Assembly (NCBI GenBank): GCA_047967505.1
Contig: CM106541.1
DNA length: 64,000 nucleotides
DNA from: Dipteris shenzhenensis
Taxonomy: Eukaryota > Polypodiophyta > Polypodiopsida > Gleicheniales
Strand: one strand, 5' to 3'
The stretch's first letter is position 1; the number at the start of each line of letters is the position of its first letter. The notes beneath the pieces are model-generated. The model worked only from the letters and a program-made list of their open reading frames with translations. It was not told the DNA's origin and searched no databases. This document shows positions 40,866-52,700 of the stretch, piece after piece. The translations under genes and the position numbers were made by a program.

Positions 40866-42246
40866 TGTAACACAAAATTGGGGGTTTAGTTTTGGTCACT
40901 TCTCAATGCACGTATTGAAGAAGAGAGAGGAGATTGGGGCATTAAATGAATCCTCAAAATATGCTCACTCTCTATCTCCTCAAATAAAAACAAAGATATA
41001 GACATCAAATGTGAGGTTGTACTCTAGCATCAAAAACTAGAAGGGCTAAGGGAAAGCATTTATTTGAGCTAATCGGTTAGTTCCAAAAGTAAGGGTGAGC
41101 CTTTACTGAAAGAACATCTTGTGACTCAACACAATGTGAATTGATGTAAAAGGTGTAAATTGATAAGGCTGAATTGACTGAATTGGACGATTAGAACGAG
41201 AGGAGAGTAGACAATGCCCTCATTTGTAGATCTAAAGATAACTCACTCATGCAGGCATACTAAGCTTTGAAGCGAGGAGAATGGAGATGGTAGAAGAATG
41301 AGGAAAAGGAAGCATAAAGTATATTCAAGACATCCAAAGTGAAGAGAGGGGTATTAATTGAGATCATAATGGTCTATGGAGAGTAGAAAGAAAGGAAAAG
41401 ATAGATACAAGTGATAACATAGCTACAAAGAGAGGAATGAGATGCTTGAGAAGGAGGAGAGAGGCTCCTTTTATAGAGCAATTCTCACCCTCCTTCACCT
41501 TGTTACATTTCTAGCCACTAGTAAATACCTTCTCACTTTGGTGACATCAGGACATGGGTCACCATCAATTGTTCTCTTGGGAACATTTTGACAAGTGTCC
41601 CATCACAAGATGCTCATGACTCTTAAAATATTGAGAAAGTCAAGAGTCTTCCCACATGGAGCCCATAGGGACCCTCTCTTTTTGACATGTCAACATCCTC
41701 CATATTCCACATAGGAGCTCTAAAAGGATTCCTCTTGACTCTCCACTCTTCCACATGACCTCCATGTGCTTGGCATGTGCTCTCCATTTTATTTTAGTGC
41801 ATTATGGAGTCCACTTAGTCATTTGGCCTACTTGAAATACATGACTCATCTCTATTTTCCCAATAGCATCCAATACATGACTCATCTCTATTTTCCAAAT
41901 GACATCCAATAATATTTCAGTCAAACAATCTATTTCCATACCAAGGTATTTATAATGCATATACATGGTATTTACAAATATTCAATCCACTCATACTCAC
42001 AACCTACACTATTATTACATGAGTAGTCATTGTCAAGCGATCAACAAGCTATAACGGAGACTAGCTGCCGCCTCACCACCAAAGCTGTCCCTCACCACCA
42101 TCTTCTTCATCATGCTGATTGGACCTCATGTCTTATGTCGCATCATCTTGTGGTCCCCACAAGCTTATTTCACAAGTATTGTTGTTGCAAAGCCTCTTAG
42201 GTATGTACAAATCAAGATTGAACAAATATTAATTTTTGGTGTCACA
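40866..42246 (-). repeat. gypsy-1 5' LTR
   Basis: 1381 bp, intact ends: on the minus strand TGTGACACCAAAAATTAA ... ATTTTGTGTTACA. A minus-strand TATA-like CTATAAAAGG lies at 41468-41477. It contains an internal short duplication (CATGACTCATCTCTATTTTCC twice, 41840-41905). Confidence 0.88.
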
Positions 42247-43680
42247 CTAGTTTTATGTATAACCCAAAAAAAATTAGACAATGCATGATCTTAATTACAC
42301 AATATTTTCAAATAAGATATTTGAGATTATAGTTATAAATTTTTTAAATGCAATAGCAAAAGGCTTCAATGATTCAAGATAGAATAACAAAGAACAATCC
42401 GATTCCATGATTGCAAATTGAGCCTAAACATCATACTCTTTCATCTTCATATATGTCTTATACTTGCACAAGATAGGGACACATAATTATTACCATAAAC
42501 CTTACACATCGAAAAAAAATCACACAATGATAATAGGACCTTACTCTCCAAAATATTGTGACATTTCAGGAGGGATAAACTCTTGTGATTTCACTTGAGT
42601 CAATGCAAAAATAATGACTTTCCCACCATTTATGCCTTGCATTGATCCCTAGGAGATGATCTTTAATTCATTGAATAAGATCTTTAAGGCAACATCTAAC
42701 TTTACTTTTGAGAGGATGTTTGGATCATCCTTTGCCTTTGGTTTCTTTTAAACAATAATTTTGCATCTTTCCCACATAAATTCTTTTTCTGCTTGCAAAT
42801 CCCACACCAAACATGATCTAAAAGATAATTGAAAAAAAGTTCATACCTCCACAAGGTATTTGGACACTTTGTCTCATAAACAATAGCCTAGTCTTCCTAC
42901 AGCTTTGGACCCTAAATAGTCGAGTGACCTTGTCATTACTTCTCATGAAATCAAGGTACTCTAGATACATGACATACCCTATCAATAGTCATGATCATTA
43001 TTATGGTCCCAATCAAGAAGGGTGTCTTATTGCTTTGTAAAGCCATCATATATTTTACACTCAGTTTCCTGAGAACGGTAATTTTGATCTTTCAAAGGCC
43101 AACTCCTATGACTATTTTGTGATTTTAGGATGTCCTAGTGTAAAGGATCAGAGGAATATATGCACTAAATGCCTTGACTTTTTGCTTTTTAAAACTAGCC
43201 TTAGAAAGGAAGAAACCACCCTTCATGCTTCCATGTCCCCGTAACCATAGTTAGTGTGGTGACTGATTTTGGGTTGTTGATTTAACCCTAAACATAGTTA
43301 GTTATTGAGTTTACCTCTTCAACCCAAAAAATAGTAAGCAGTTGATTTTGGGTATGAACTTAGCTAAACACAATTAGTGGTCGAGTTTTAACCCAAGAAC
43401 ATGGAAGGTGTCTTCAACAAGTATGGATGCGCAGTCATGCTATCACAACTCTATCATTGCAAAAGGTGCTAAGATTGGTCAATGGTTATATGTTCAAACT
43501 ATCATTCACAGCCCCAATTTTGAGCCCAAGTAGCTCATCATCTAAATTATGATGCATGTTTGAGTACACTATGGCATAAGATGTATGAATACCTCAACTT
43601 CAAAAATGTAGTATATTGGAAAATATCAACATGGCATGAGGACTTCGTTAGATTTGCTTTTAGAGACATATTTGTTGAGT
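42247..43680. other. Intergenic between gypsy-1 and copia-2
   Basis: AT-rich sequence without a recognisable coding region. 43240-43410 contains three or four imperfect copies of a GGGTTGTTGATTTAACCC / TTGAGTTTAACCC-like unit. Confidence 0.5.
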
Positions 43681-43689
43681 CATGCCGCA

Positions 43690-44906
43690 TGGAGAAGTAG
43701 CATCGATAGCCATTTTTAACATTATGGGCTCTATGGTTTTGGCAAGGGGTGCCAAGTGTGGGACATTGTATCCCTTATATGTATCAGGGGTGTCTGATCA
43801 TGTTGTTGCAATAACCAAGCAACCAAGTACTTCTTTGTGGCATTGCAGGTTGGGGCACATGAGCTAGAATGGAATGAAACTCTTATGCCGTTTGGGTTAT
43901 GTACCGCATTTGAGTTTTTCTGATTTTGAATTTTGTGACACTATCTCTATGGGAAGCAAACTAATTCAGCCCATAAAAGAAGGGGAAAGAAAGAGCTTGA
44001 AAGGCTTGATTTGGTGCATTCAAATGTATGTGGTCCCATGCCTACATGGTCATTAGGCGGGGTTGAATACTATGTGACATTCGTTCATGATGCAACTAGG
44101 AAAGTGTAGGATTATGCTATAGCTCGGAAGAGCGATGTGTTCCAAGTATTTCAAAAATGGTTGGCTTTGGCTGAAAATCAGTCAAGTAGAATGCTTAAAT
44201 GCCTACAGACTGATAATGGTGGAGAGTATATCTCCCATGACTTTCAACATTTATGTGATACACGTGGGATTAAGAGGGAGCTCATGTACCCTCGTACTCC
44301 ATAACAAAATCTAGTTGCAAAACAGATGAACCACACCATTTAGGAAAGGTTGCAATGTATGCTTTCCAATGCAAGTCTTTCTGGTGGTTTTTGGGTTGAG
44401 GCAATGAAGACTGCAATGCATGTGATCAATAGATCACCTAGTAAGAGTTTGGATGGTGGTATTCCTGAAGAGGCATGGAGTGGAAAGAAGCCCTCTTACT
44501 CTCATTTGCATATATTTGAGTGTGAGGCATATGCACATGTGCCAAAAGAGCTTCAGAAGAAGCTAGATCCTAAGTCTAGGAAATGCATCTTTCTGGACCG
44601 TTATGGTGAAAGTGGAGAGATGGACTATCGTCTCTCGGATGCAAAAGCAAGGAAAATCATACAAAGCCATGATGTGGTCTTTAATGAGAAGAAGATGCAT
44701 AAGACACCCATGAGGGGTGTGGAAATGAGGAGAATCACTTTGCAGGATGTGAATCCACCCACAAATGTTGATAGACAGCAAGCTGTCCATGCACCGAATG
44801 TGCAAGAAATGGTGCCACCAGGTACTCCCATAGGTACACAATCGAGGGCAGATGTTGGATCATCTATTGTTGGAAATGATGAGCCAAATGTGGCTGATAT
44901 GTAGGG
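43690..44906 (+). pseudogene. copia-2 GAG-pre-integrase and integrase
   Basis: SLWHCRLGHMS is the pre-integrase zinc-finger His pair. Later, LVHSNVCGPMP stands where intact integrases have HxDxCGPM, so the first catalytic Asp is Asn. LQTDNGGEYIS keeps the second Asp. NLVAKQMNHTI stands for NGVAERMNRT, so the third acidic residue is Lys. The 184-aa frame 44350-44904 continues through INRSPSKSL, KKPSYSHLHIFECEAYAHVP and FLDRYGESGEMDYRLSDAKA. Two of three catalytic residues are gone, so the enzyme is dead. Confidence 0.92.
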
Positions 44907-44921
44907 GGATAGCAAGGTGAA

Positions 44922-45765
44922 ATGCCCTTGAGAAGATCAGCTGGAGTGTGTAGACTGCCTAAGAGATTTGTTCCATGGGCAGACTATGTGATGCTTACTG
45001 ATTGCAAGGAGCCTTCTTGCTATAGGGAGGCTATGATGTGCGAGGATCAGTGCAAGTGGGAGTATGCTATCCAATTAGAGATGAATTCACTCATGAAAAA
45101 TAAGACTTGGGACTTGGTTTCTTTGCCTCATGGAAAATGGGTCTACAAAGATGAAGGTCACAGGTGATGATGTGCCTAAGTACAAGGCCTGTATGGTTAC
45201 TAAAGGGTTCAAGCAAGAGAAGGGTGTGGACTTTGATGAGATCTTCTCTCCGGTTGTGAAGATGACCACAATTAGATGCGTACATGGACTTGTGGCAGCA
45301 GAGGATATGGAGCTTATTCAGATGGATGTCAAGACAACTTTCATGCATGGGGATTTGCATGAGGAAATTTACATGGTACAGCCGGAAGGCTTTGAAGAAA
45401 AGGGGAAAGAACATTTGGTTTGCAAGCTGAAAAAGAGTCTCTATGGCCTTAAGCAAGTGCCTAGAGAATGGTATCATAAGTTTGATACTTTCATTTAGTC
45501 CCAGGGTCTCAAAAGAAGTGAGATTGATCATTGCCTCTACACTAAAAGGGCTAAGGATAATAGCTTGATACTTCTAACACTTTATGTGGATGATATGCTA
45601 TTGGCTAGCAAGAACACTTATGAGCTAGATGCATTGAATGCTAAGTTGCATGAGGCCTTTGACATGAAGGATATAGGACCTGCAGGTCATATTCTTGGTA
45701 TGGGCATCACACATGACTAGAGTAGGAAACTCCTTTGGCTTTCACAAAAGGAGTATGTTACAAAA
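44922..45765 (+). pseudogene. copia-2 reverse transcriptase
   Basis: The frames 44922-45167 and 45130-45498, plus the text to 45765, give REAMMCEDQCKWEYAIQLEM, NSLMKNKTWDLV, KYKACMVTKGFKQEKGVDFD, EIFSPVVKMTTIR, IQMDVKTTFMHGDLHEEIYM, KKSLYGLKQVPREWYHKFD and, after a stop, LYVDDMLLAS. This is the complete copia RT order with an intact YVDD. One frameshift near 45150 and stops at about 45496 and 45718 disrupt it. Confidence 0.94.
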
Positions 45766-46657
45766 GTGTTGCAGTGTTTCAATATGGAGGGGGGGAAGGC
45801 AGTTAGTACTCCATTGCCTCCATATGTGAAACTGAGTCAAGCAGATAGTCCCAAATCAGATGAGGAGAGAGCCATGATGGCCAAGGTTCCCTATGCATCA
45901 GTGGTTGGGAGTCTTATGTATGCTATGATAGTGACTAGACCGGATATTACAGTGGGAGTTGTTAGCCGGTATATTGCTAATCTAGGAAAGAGGCATTGGG
46001 AGGCAGTTAAGTGCATCAGGAGGTACATGAAGGGTACCAAGGAGAAGTGCATTTGCTTTAGCAGAGGAGAGATGTGTGTACTTGGGTACACAAATTCAGA
46101 CTATGCAGGGCATGTGGATAGCAAGAGATCCACTTCTGGTTATGTACCAAGGAGAAGAGGCATTGGGAGGCAGTTAAGTGCATCAGGAGGTACATGAAGG
46201 GTACCAAGGAGAAGTGCATCTGCTTTGGCAGAGGAGAGATGTGTGTACGTGGGTACACAAATTCAGACTATGCAGAGCATGTGGATAGCAAGAGATCCAC
46301 TTTGCAGGTGGTGTAGTGTCGTGGATGTCTTGCGCACAAAAGTGTGTTGCTTTGTCTACCACAGAGGCTGAGTATGTTGCAGCCATAGAGGGTTGCGAGG
46401 AGGCTATATGGCTTGATTGGCTAGTGGGAGACTTGGGGATTCATACAGGTGTACCAACATTGCATAGTGATTCCATGAGTTCTATTCAGCTAGCATGGAA
46501 TCCAGTCTTTCATGCAAAGGCCAGGCACCATTTTATCAGGGAGGTACTTGAGGGCAAGCACATAGAGCTTGTTAAGGTTCATACAGATGATAACCCTGCA
46601 AGTATGCTGACAAAGAGTCTACCTAGTCACAACGATTTGAGTATTGTCATGTATTGA
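45766..46657 (+). pseudogene. copia-2 RNase H with internal duplication
   Basis: 45766-46197 reads VSTPLPPYVKLS, YASVVGSLMYAMIVTRPDIT and YTNSDYAGHVDSKRSTSGYV. 46316-46657 reads SWMSCAQKCVALSTTEAEYV, AAIEGCEEAIWLDWL, LHSDSMSSIQLAWNPVFHAK and HHFIREVLEGKHIELVKV, ending TKSLPS. Catalytic positions SDYAG, STTEAEY and SDSMS are present. Between the blocks, a second copy of the segment from RHWEAVK to KRSTS (out of frame) has been inserted by tandem duplication. Confidence 0.94.
45991..46302 (+). repeat. Tandem duplication within copia-2 RNase H, period 167 bp
   Basis: 45991-46135 and 46158-46302 are about 145-bp copies with roughly five differences. Both start AGGCATTGGGAGGCAGTTAA and end GCAAGAGATCCACTT. 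167 is not a multiple of three, so it shifts the frame. Confidence 0.95.
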
Positions 46658-46937
46658 TGGGCATTGGATAGTATGCTCACTGGCTATTCTCCCTTAAAGA
46701 CACATTGGCCTTTAAGTGGGAGGTTGTGGGGTTAAAGGCCACTGTACCTTAACCCTGGTTATGTACAATACTCAAACACATATATATATGGATGACATAG
46801 AAGATTAGGGTGTTTTGCGCCCACTAAAACTTGTATGGCTCTCTCTTATGGCTCTTCCTCTCTCTCACTTTCTTCCATTCTGCTTCCATTGTTGAGATCT
46901 CTCAGTTCTTATGTTCTTCAAATCATAAATTCTGACA

Positions 46938-47158
46938 TATGGGGTGGTCATGTTTCCTCACAATCAATTGGAAAATCATTATACTTCATAACCATCATTG
47001 ATGATTATTCCAAGAAGGACCTAGATATACTTTTTGAAACTAAAGTTCTTTTTGAAGATGCTACTTTTTCTCCCATCCACAAAAAGCATGCTACGGTAAT
47101 GGACAAAGACCTCTCCCTCGCAAAGCACCTCCACTTCAATCCTTCCCTTAGGCCATAG
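46938..47158 (+). pseudogene. Second copia integrase scrap
   Basis: Just after the copia-2 3' end the plus strand encodes SDIWGGHVSSQSIGKSLYFI followed by TIIDDYSKK. This is the start of a copia integrase core (family: HSDVCGPM...GGxRYFVTFIDDxSR). After a few residues it diverges. It comes from another copia element of which nothing else remains here. Confidence 0.7.
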
Positions 47159-50100
47159 GTTTTTTGTATAACTTGTCCTTGGAGGCACCTTTTATGTTGG
47201 CTATGTTGATGAAATTTCTCTCATTTGATACAAAATATCCTAATATTGCCTACATCACCCTACAAATATCTAATTTTCTATGTTGAAGATGCATTTCATC
47301 ATTTTGCATGAGAAATATAGATTTGCTAGGGCTATATGAGGGAAATCACCACAACATAGAAGAAAAAGTTCATCAAAATTACTTGTTCTATCTGAATATA
47401 CAAAAATCGACCATAGTGCAAATTGGGGCATTTGGACACCCTTCAAATGGCCAAATTTGCATTGTGCATGGTTTAAGTGTTTTTGGGCAGAACATGTCGC
47501 CCCGATGAACTTTCCCTTTTGTACCATGATCAAATTTCTTCTACATTTATCACAAATGAATTTCTTCTAGATTTGTAAAAAACAATCATTAGAGTGGCCA
47601 AAGTTGGCTAATAACATTTTATTAACTCTGAATTTTTATCATAATTCTGTAACTTGAGCCTAAAATAGTAGATGGAATATCTATAACAATACTTAATTGC
47701 ATGGAATATGATGAGAACAGTAAAACATCTATAGCTTTTGTGCTATAACTCTAATTTTATAAATTGTAGTTCAAATTTGAGAGTAGAAGTAACCACACAA
47801 CCCTATTTGTCCCCAAATCTTCAAAATACTTCAAAAATTGGTGACAAGTCAAGGTGGTCATAATTATTCTACTTTTGATTCACAAAAGGAAGAAAATTGA
47901 TGGTTTGCATACAAAAGATTCACTTCTATATGTGACTAAGTTTGAGGCAATGAATTTTTAACAGTATAGAATTCAAAAGCTATGTTACCTTATATTGCAT
48001 CAACAAAAGATTCACCATTTGATTATAGATGAATGATAAAATTTCTTATAACATAGTATTTGCAAGGATGAGAACATTATCAAAAATAGAAGTTTGTATT
48101 ATAATTTCTCAATTAGGGGACAAAAAGGATTCGTAGCTTGTCTTTAGTCTTTGCTAACTATAATACATTGAGAATAGGAGGCTTTGAATCCCCAAGTAAG
48201 CTCCTAGATCTAAACCTAGTAGAAATAGCACTAAGGCTCTCCTCTTTTGTAGCCACATACATTCAAGGAAAATGCATTGAAGGGAACCATGCAATGAATC
48301 CAAATCAACATTTTGAGTGATATGAGAATGCCCAATGACCCATGACAAGGCCTTGCACTTTAGCAATTCAATAGGCTGTTTTGATGAAAATTTGTTCTAA
48401 AAGACCACAATATGTTCTCCCACTCAAACAATATACTATGCCAATGAGCGATCTAGGCCGGCCAAATGTGCTACAAACATTGGCCCATTAAGAAGAGAAC
48501 TTATTGATCTCAAATGCCTCCTACAACAATAAACAACCATTAGGTTAGAAGACCCACAAAACACATGTGCTAGAAGACCATAGAAATATTTCAATTCAAA
48601 GCTCATATGGTTTCTTACCATCCCATGGCATTGTCTTGTTTTGTGATTTCCTTTCTTTCAATGTTGAATTTCATACTATGCAGTATGAGAGGTGGATGTT
48701 TCTTTAGTAGTGGGCAGCACACTTTGTTGCAAGTCATAAATTAACTTGCCTACATTTTTTAATGTGACTAATGGCATGCGAGGTGGATTCATCTTCAATG
48801 GTGTGAGACGTGGATGGTTTTTGAGTGGTGTATTGCACATGAGGTAGCAAGTCATAAATTGACTTGTCTACATGTTTTAATATAGCCAACTTTTTGATGA
48901 GATAATGTTCCATTCTTTGCACCTCTGATCCCAAAAATTTGGGATCTTTGACAATGATATTGACATCAAAACCACAAAGCACATGCAATGACTCATCCTC
49001 CCTCAAGCCAAAAAGTACCTCAATGTCATGGAGGAATAAGTATTGTTATCTCAATCAACAATGAGAGGGATAGGGACTATATCTTTGGATCAACAATGAG
49101 CAAGGACGAGGATCATATCTCTATTGCTAGATCAAAGGAAGTGGTTTCTAATGTATATGTTGTTTCATGCTAGATGGAGGCTCAGAAGCATATTGGAGTA
49201 GGTCCAAGGCTTCAGATGCTTCTCTTTTTTTAATTTCCTAGTCAAGAGTCTCTTTCATGTTTAGCTTACAATCACCATTAGGGAGGAGGAAGTCAAAAAA
49301 AGTGGCAGAGGGTATATTCGTGGGTGAGGTATCTTCTTCTAATTATCCTTCCTAGAGAAGGAAATGAAGGTCCTATAGGAACCTATTGCCTTTGTTCCCA
49401 ATGATCCCCAATCATAGGAGGACATTGATATCTACATCCCTAAATCTATCATTGGTATGATTTACACAAATATGAGCCAAGAACTTCACGAACTTGGGTT
49501 CCTCATTGTGTAGGAGATTGAAATAATCTATGGGAGCCAAGGTTTTTGTAGACTCATCGAGTTGATATGCAAAATCCATAATGAAGTCTTGCATGTACTT
49601 GACGAGTTCTTCTTATGACATCTAGGGTATAGTCAAACATGGGAAAAATCTCCTCTTTCCTATCAACATGGAGTCAATGAGATGAAATTCATGGAATGGA
49701 ACTCTTGTTGAATCCATGGATGATGCAGTCAAATATCTAGGAGGGTTTCTAGAGCAAGCAAGGGAGTGAGGTAGTTGTAAAATTAGGAGAATTATGGTTC
49801 CAAAAAAGTTAAAGGAAAGTGCCTCTTACCCCTACATATACCTAAACCCTATAAATGCAAAAACAAATGCCAAATATTATTTATAAAATTTAAATATGAA
49901 ACCACATAGTAAAAACATCAAAATAATTTGCACCATTACCTCTGATTCATGCAATCAAGATATGCAAATGATAAAATCCATAGCCCTAAAGACAATGCTT
50001 GTAGTATTGAAACACATTGTCCACTATCTTTAATGTTATAGGAGGGATGAAATTGGCACTCTATATGCACTTCCCTACATGATTGCTTACATTTTCATAA

Positions 50101-50366
50101 GTTAAGGTAAGGTTGAAGGACTGTGAGATGCCATCCTCCATAACCAAAAGCTAAATGAAAAGATTAGCTAGACTTAATTTATTAAACACTAAAGCTCACA
50201 CTCTTATTGTTTCGAATAAAAAATATAAGTAAATGTATCCTACATAAGTAGTCGTACGATTGATGCCATTAAACTAACAATCCCCTATAATGAATGGCAT
50301 TAAATAAATTATTTATTAACCATTACAAGATTTTCTATAATTCCACATTAACATAATTTTGTTGAT
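47159..50366. other. AT-rich region, mostly unidentified
   Basis: Several minus-strand frames (48734-49006, 49412-49594) can be linked into a loosely protein-like text, for example FVKFLAHICVNHTNDRFRDV and SEVQRMEHYLIKKLAILKHV. No family is recognised and many stops intervene. 48690-48765 and 48810-48890 are imperfect copies, both containing GCAAGTCATAAATT.ACTTG. Nothing else stands out. Confidence 0.4.
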
Positions 50367-50369
50367 TCT

Positions 50370-50640
50370 CACTACTACACATGGGCCCTATTTCGATGCT
50401 TAAGCACCAACGTTTAGTGTGCATGGGGCACTAATCATCGGTAAGCAAAGCGGGATTAGTCAAGTGTCACTATATAGAGACGTTTATATAGAGTCGCTAT
50501 ATAGCGACACTTACTAGACTTGTAAATGGTCGTAATATAGCAACACTAAGACAGTTTCCTATAGCGACGTTTTATAAAGAGTGTTTTTTCCCATACCGAC
50601 CTTCAATGACAGTTTTTCCCAATGATAAATTTAACCTTTT
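50370..50640. repeat. CACTA left terminal and subterminal repeats
   Basis: The terminal inverted repeat is followed by several direct and inverted copies of TATAGCGAC or TATAGAGAC. Such arrays serve as TNPA-type protein-binding sites in CACTA elements. Confidence 0.85.
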
Positions 50641-50858
50641 CATACATGTTTGATCCTTTGAGAGAATAAAAGTGCAAGAGCATGTACATCAAGTTTGAAG
50701 CTCATATATTCATGTCCAAGTTTGAGATGAAAAAAATCAATGAAGAGCATTTACATCAACGACTTCATCCAAGTCTAACGCGCCCAACAAGTCTATCTCT
50801 AACTCTATACTGACTTGATCTCTTATATCATCATCATACTCTGGCATCGTACATTCAC

Positions 50859-51620
50859 CTAAGACTTGATCATCTTCTTCAATAAAGTATGGCGATTCTT
50901 GATGATCGTCATCTTCTTCCTCAATATCGTGATCTCCATCTTCCTCCTATATGATGTCATTATGCGCATCTTCCTCTTGGCTAATATTATGATCTTCATC
51001 TTCTTCGCTAGATCCATTTGGATCAATTGGATCCGGCATTGGTAGTGGCATCTCCATATCCACATTTGTATCTTCAAAAATTTGCTTACTTCATGGTGCA
51101 ACTTGGATCACGTACCATCATCTTGGATCAGAATGATTCGGATGAAAAAATACCTATATTGAAGATGGGTGCCAAATGCCATCAATTATATATATGAAAT
51201 TATGCTTAAGTACATGTATCAATAGATCTTTAAAAACGAAAGCTTCGATTAATTAAATCATTAGTATGCACCTGCTCACAATGCTCGGGAAGAACAAAAG
51301 TATCACTTTCATCGGTCCAAAGTTTGGTGGAGTCTATTGGAAAGAAACCGCTACTGCCTTTCCTCATTGTTGTATGGGGACCATTGTAAATAGTTCTAAA
51401 CCATTTTACATCAAGAATGAAAATACTAAATCGTCTGAAATCAATTTCATAGATTTTGCATATGGTCCCACAATAATCCAACTACGAGGAGAGAAGATTG
51501 GTATCCTAAGCACTTGCTTGGCTATCTTGTGTGAAGTTAGCCATGACTCCACAATCATATGTGACTCTCTTTGAATCGATGTGTTCATCAACACACTCAC
51601 ATCCCTACAGATCTCCACTT
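50859..51620 (-). pseudogene. CACTA transposase (TNP2-type) C-terminal remnant with DUF4216-like domain
   Basis: The minus-strand frame 51230-51481 reads MDYCGTICKIYEIDFRRFSI followed by FILDVKWFRT, SSGFFPIDSTKLWTDESDTF and VLPEHCEQV. This corresponds to DUF4216 (family: YYGxIxxIIELDYxxFxVxLFKCxWxD...GFTxVxxxxxxYxxDPFILAxQAxQVFYV), which follows the TNP2 transposase core in CACTA polyproteins. The DDE core (upstream, towards 51700) is missing. The downstream 50859-51101 frame is Lys/Met/Ile-rich tail. Confidence 0.75.
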
Positions 51621-51869
51621 GGTCCCGAGACCCAGTACCAGTCAGGTCCCTTTCCCTCTCCTACTTCCACTGCTACTACTTGCTTCATAAGCGCTCGCAG
51701 TAACACTACTCGCTCTAGCTCTACCACACTACCATGAGTCCTCCTTACCCAATCGAGGACCTGTCTTATGAAATCATGGTTACTGGAGAGATAATAGAAA
51801 ATAAAAAGGGCTCAGTAGTGATGGCCACCATGAGGTGGTTGATGAGCCACCACTTCAGGAGTGGGATAG

Positions 51870-52700
51870 CTACATGACTGGCGGTACCAGGATGACCAAA
51901 AGAAGCAAGCAGTCATTGATGAATTGAAAAGACAATACCCTAACCCCCCAAATTGGGAGTTCAATGAGGATTACATGCGAGAGCGCATGGGTCTTGAAGC
52001 ATCGTAGGTCAACCTTGCATACTTCTGTCGCAAAGGGGAAGGCTAAACCCAGCTGGGCAGACAAAGCTGATTGGAAGTTTTTCAAGAAGCAGTACAAGGA
52101 CCATCCCGAAATGTTGGAGGGTCAGAGGAGGGCTGCAAGGAGTCGATTGGACTCCATAGGTACTTCGCACTTTGGTGCAGGTGGATGGTTGGCGTTTGAG
52201 GCAATCGTGGTAAGTCTACTTCTTCTCATTTAATTTATTGTTCTAAATTTTTTATTACATATTGCATGCACTTTATCTAACTCTCGTAAATTGGGCCCAC
52301 AGCAAGCTACAATGGGTTGCCTTTCCATGGACACAGAGACGAGATGTGGGTTTCGCATAGGAACAAAGCCATGATTCATTGAGCAGAAGGCACTGGGAGC
52401 GATGGTCGATTGGGCTAAGGTGGCTGCTCGCACAATATAAGTCTACTACTACTTGTAATCTCACTTTTTATACTGTTTTATTCTTTAAGTTCCAATCTAA
52501 TATGGTTTCACTCTTAGAATGCAAGCTCGAACATCCCATCCATGGAGGTGAGTGGTGATGACGAGGGATTACGCTTACACGACTTCGACGAGGGACAGGG
52601 ATCAGGCACAGCTCACGAGGGCCAGGGATCAGGCCAGTGCGATGAGGACGAGGACGAGGACGATGATTCGGATGAGCAGTAGTAGTAGTAGTAGTTTGTA
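51870..52700 (+). pseudogene. CACTA second protein (plant transposase Ptta/En/Spm-like), remnant
   Basis: The plus-strand text KKQAVIDELKRQYPNPPNWE, NEDYMRERMG (one frame), then KADWKFFKKQYKDHPEMLEG and QRRAARSRLDSIGTSHFGAG then GWLAFEAIV (frame 51964-52233) resembles the family pattern W..L...W..........N+.NR.......HxxGS.SFA. A likely intron (GTAAGTCT at 52210 to CACAG at 52302) separates it from DEMWVSHRNKAMIH. An Asp/Glu-coding, GAGGACGAGGACGAGGACGA-rich stretch (52640-52670) lies near the end. It is convergent with the TNP2 remnant. Stops and frameshifts are present. Confidence 0.65.

Larger units (their letters stand above)
29268..42246 (-). mobile_element. gypsy-1: Ty3/gypsy element, Tat-like, with two nested insertions
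   Basis: Paired LTRs enclose gag, protease, RT, RNase H, a second RNase H-like domain and integrase, all read on the minus strand. The 3' LTR (left side) is 29268-30212 plus 35086-35456, split by copia-1. The 5' LTR (right side) is 40866-42246, with TG..CA ends. The integrase is split by a TIR element at about 36149-37140. All coding parts have stops or frameshifts. The extra RNase H-like domain between RNase H and integrase suggests the Tat/Ogre lineage. Confidence 0.9.
43690..46937 (+). mobile_element. copia-2: 5'-truncated Ty1/copia element
   Basis: Plus-strand order: GAG-pre-integrase, integrase, reverse transcriptase, RNase H, purine tract TTTAAGTGGGAGG (46711-46723) and a candidate 3' LTR from TGTGGGGTTAAAGG (46725) to about 46937 (TTCTGACA). 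No gag, protease or 5' LTR was found upstream, so the 5' part is lost. The coding region carries many stops and frameshifts and a 167-bp duplication. Confidence 0.88.

Noticed and set aside
46835-47158. 107-aa frame as a real gene start
   Set aside because: It fuses the copia-2 LTR tail with a copia integrase scrap. The N-terminal part is untranslated LTR sequence.
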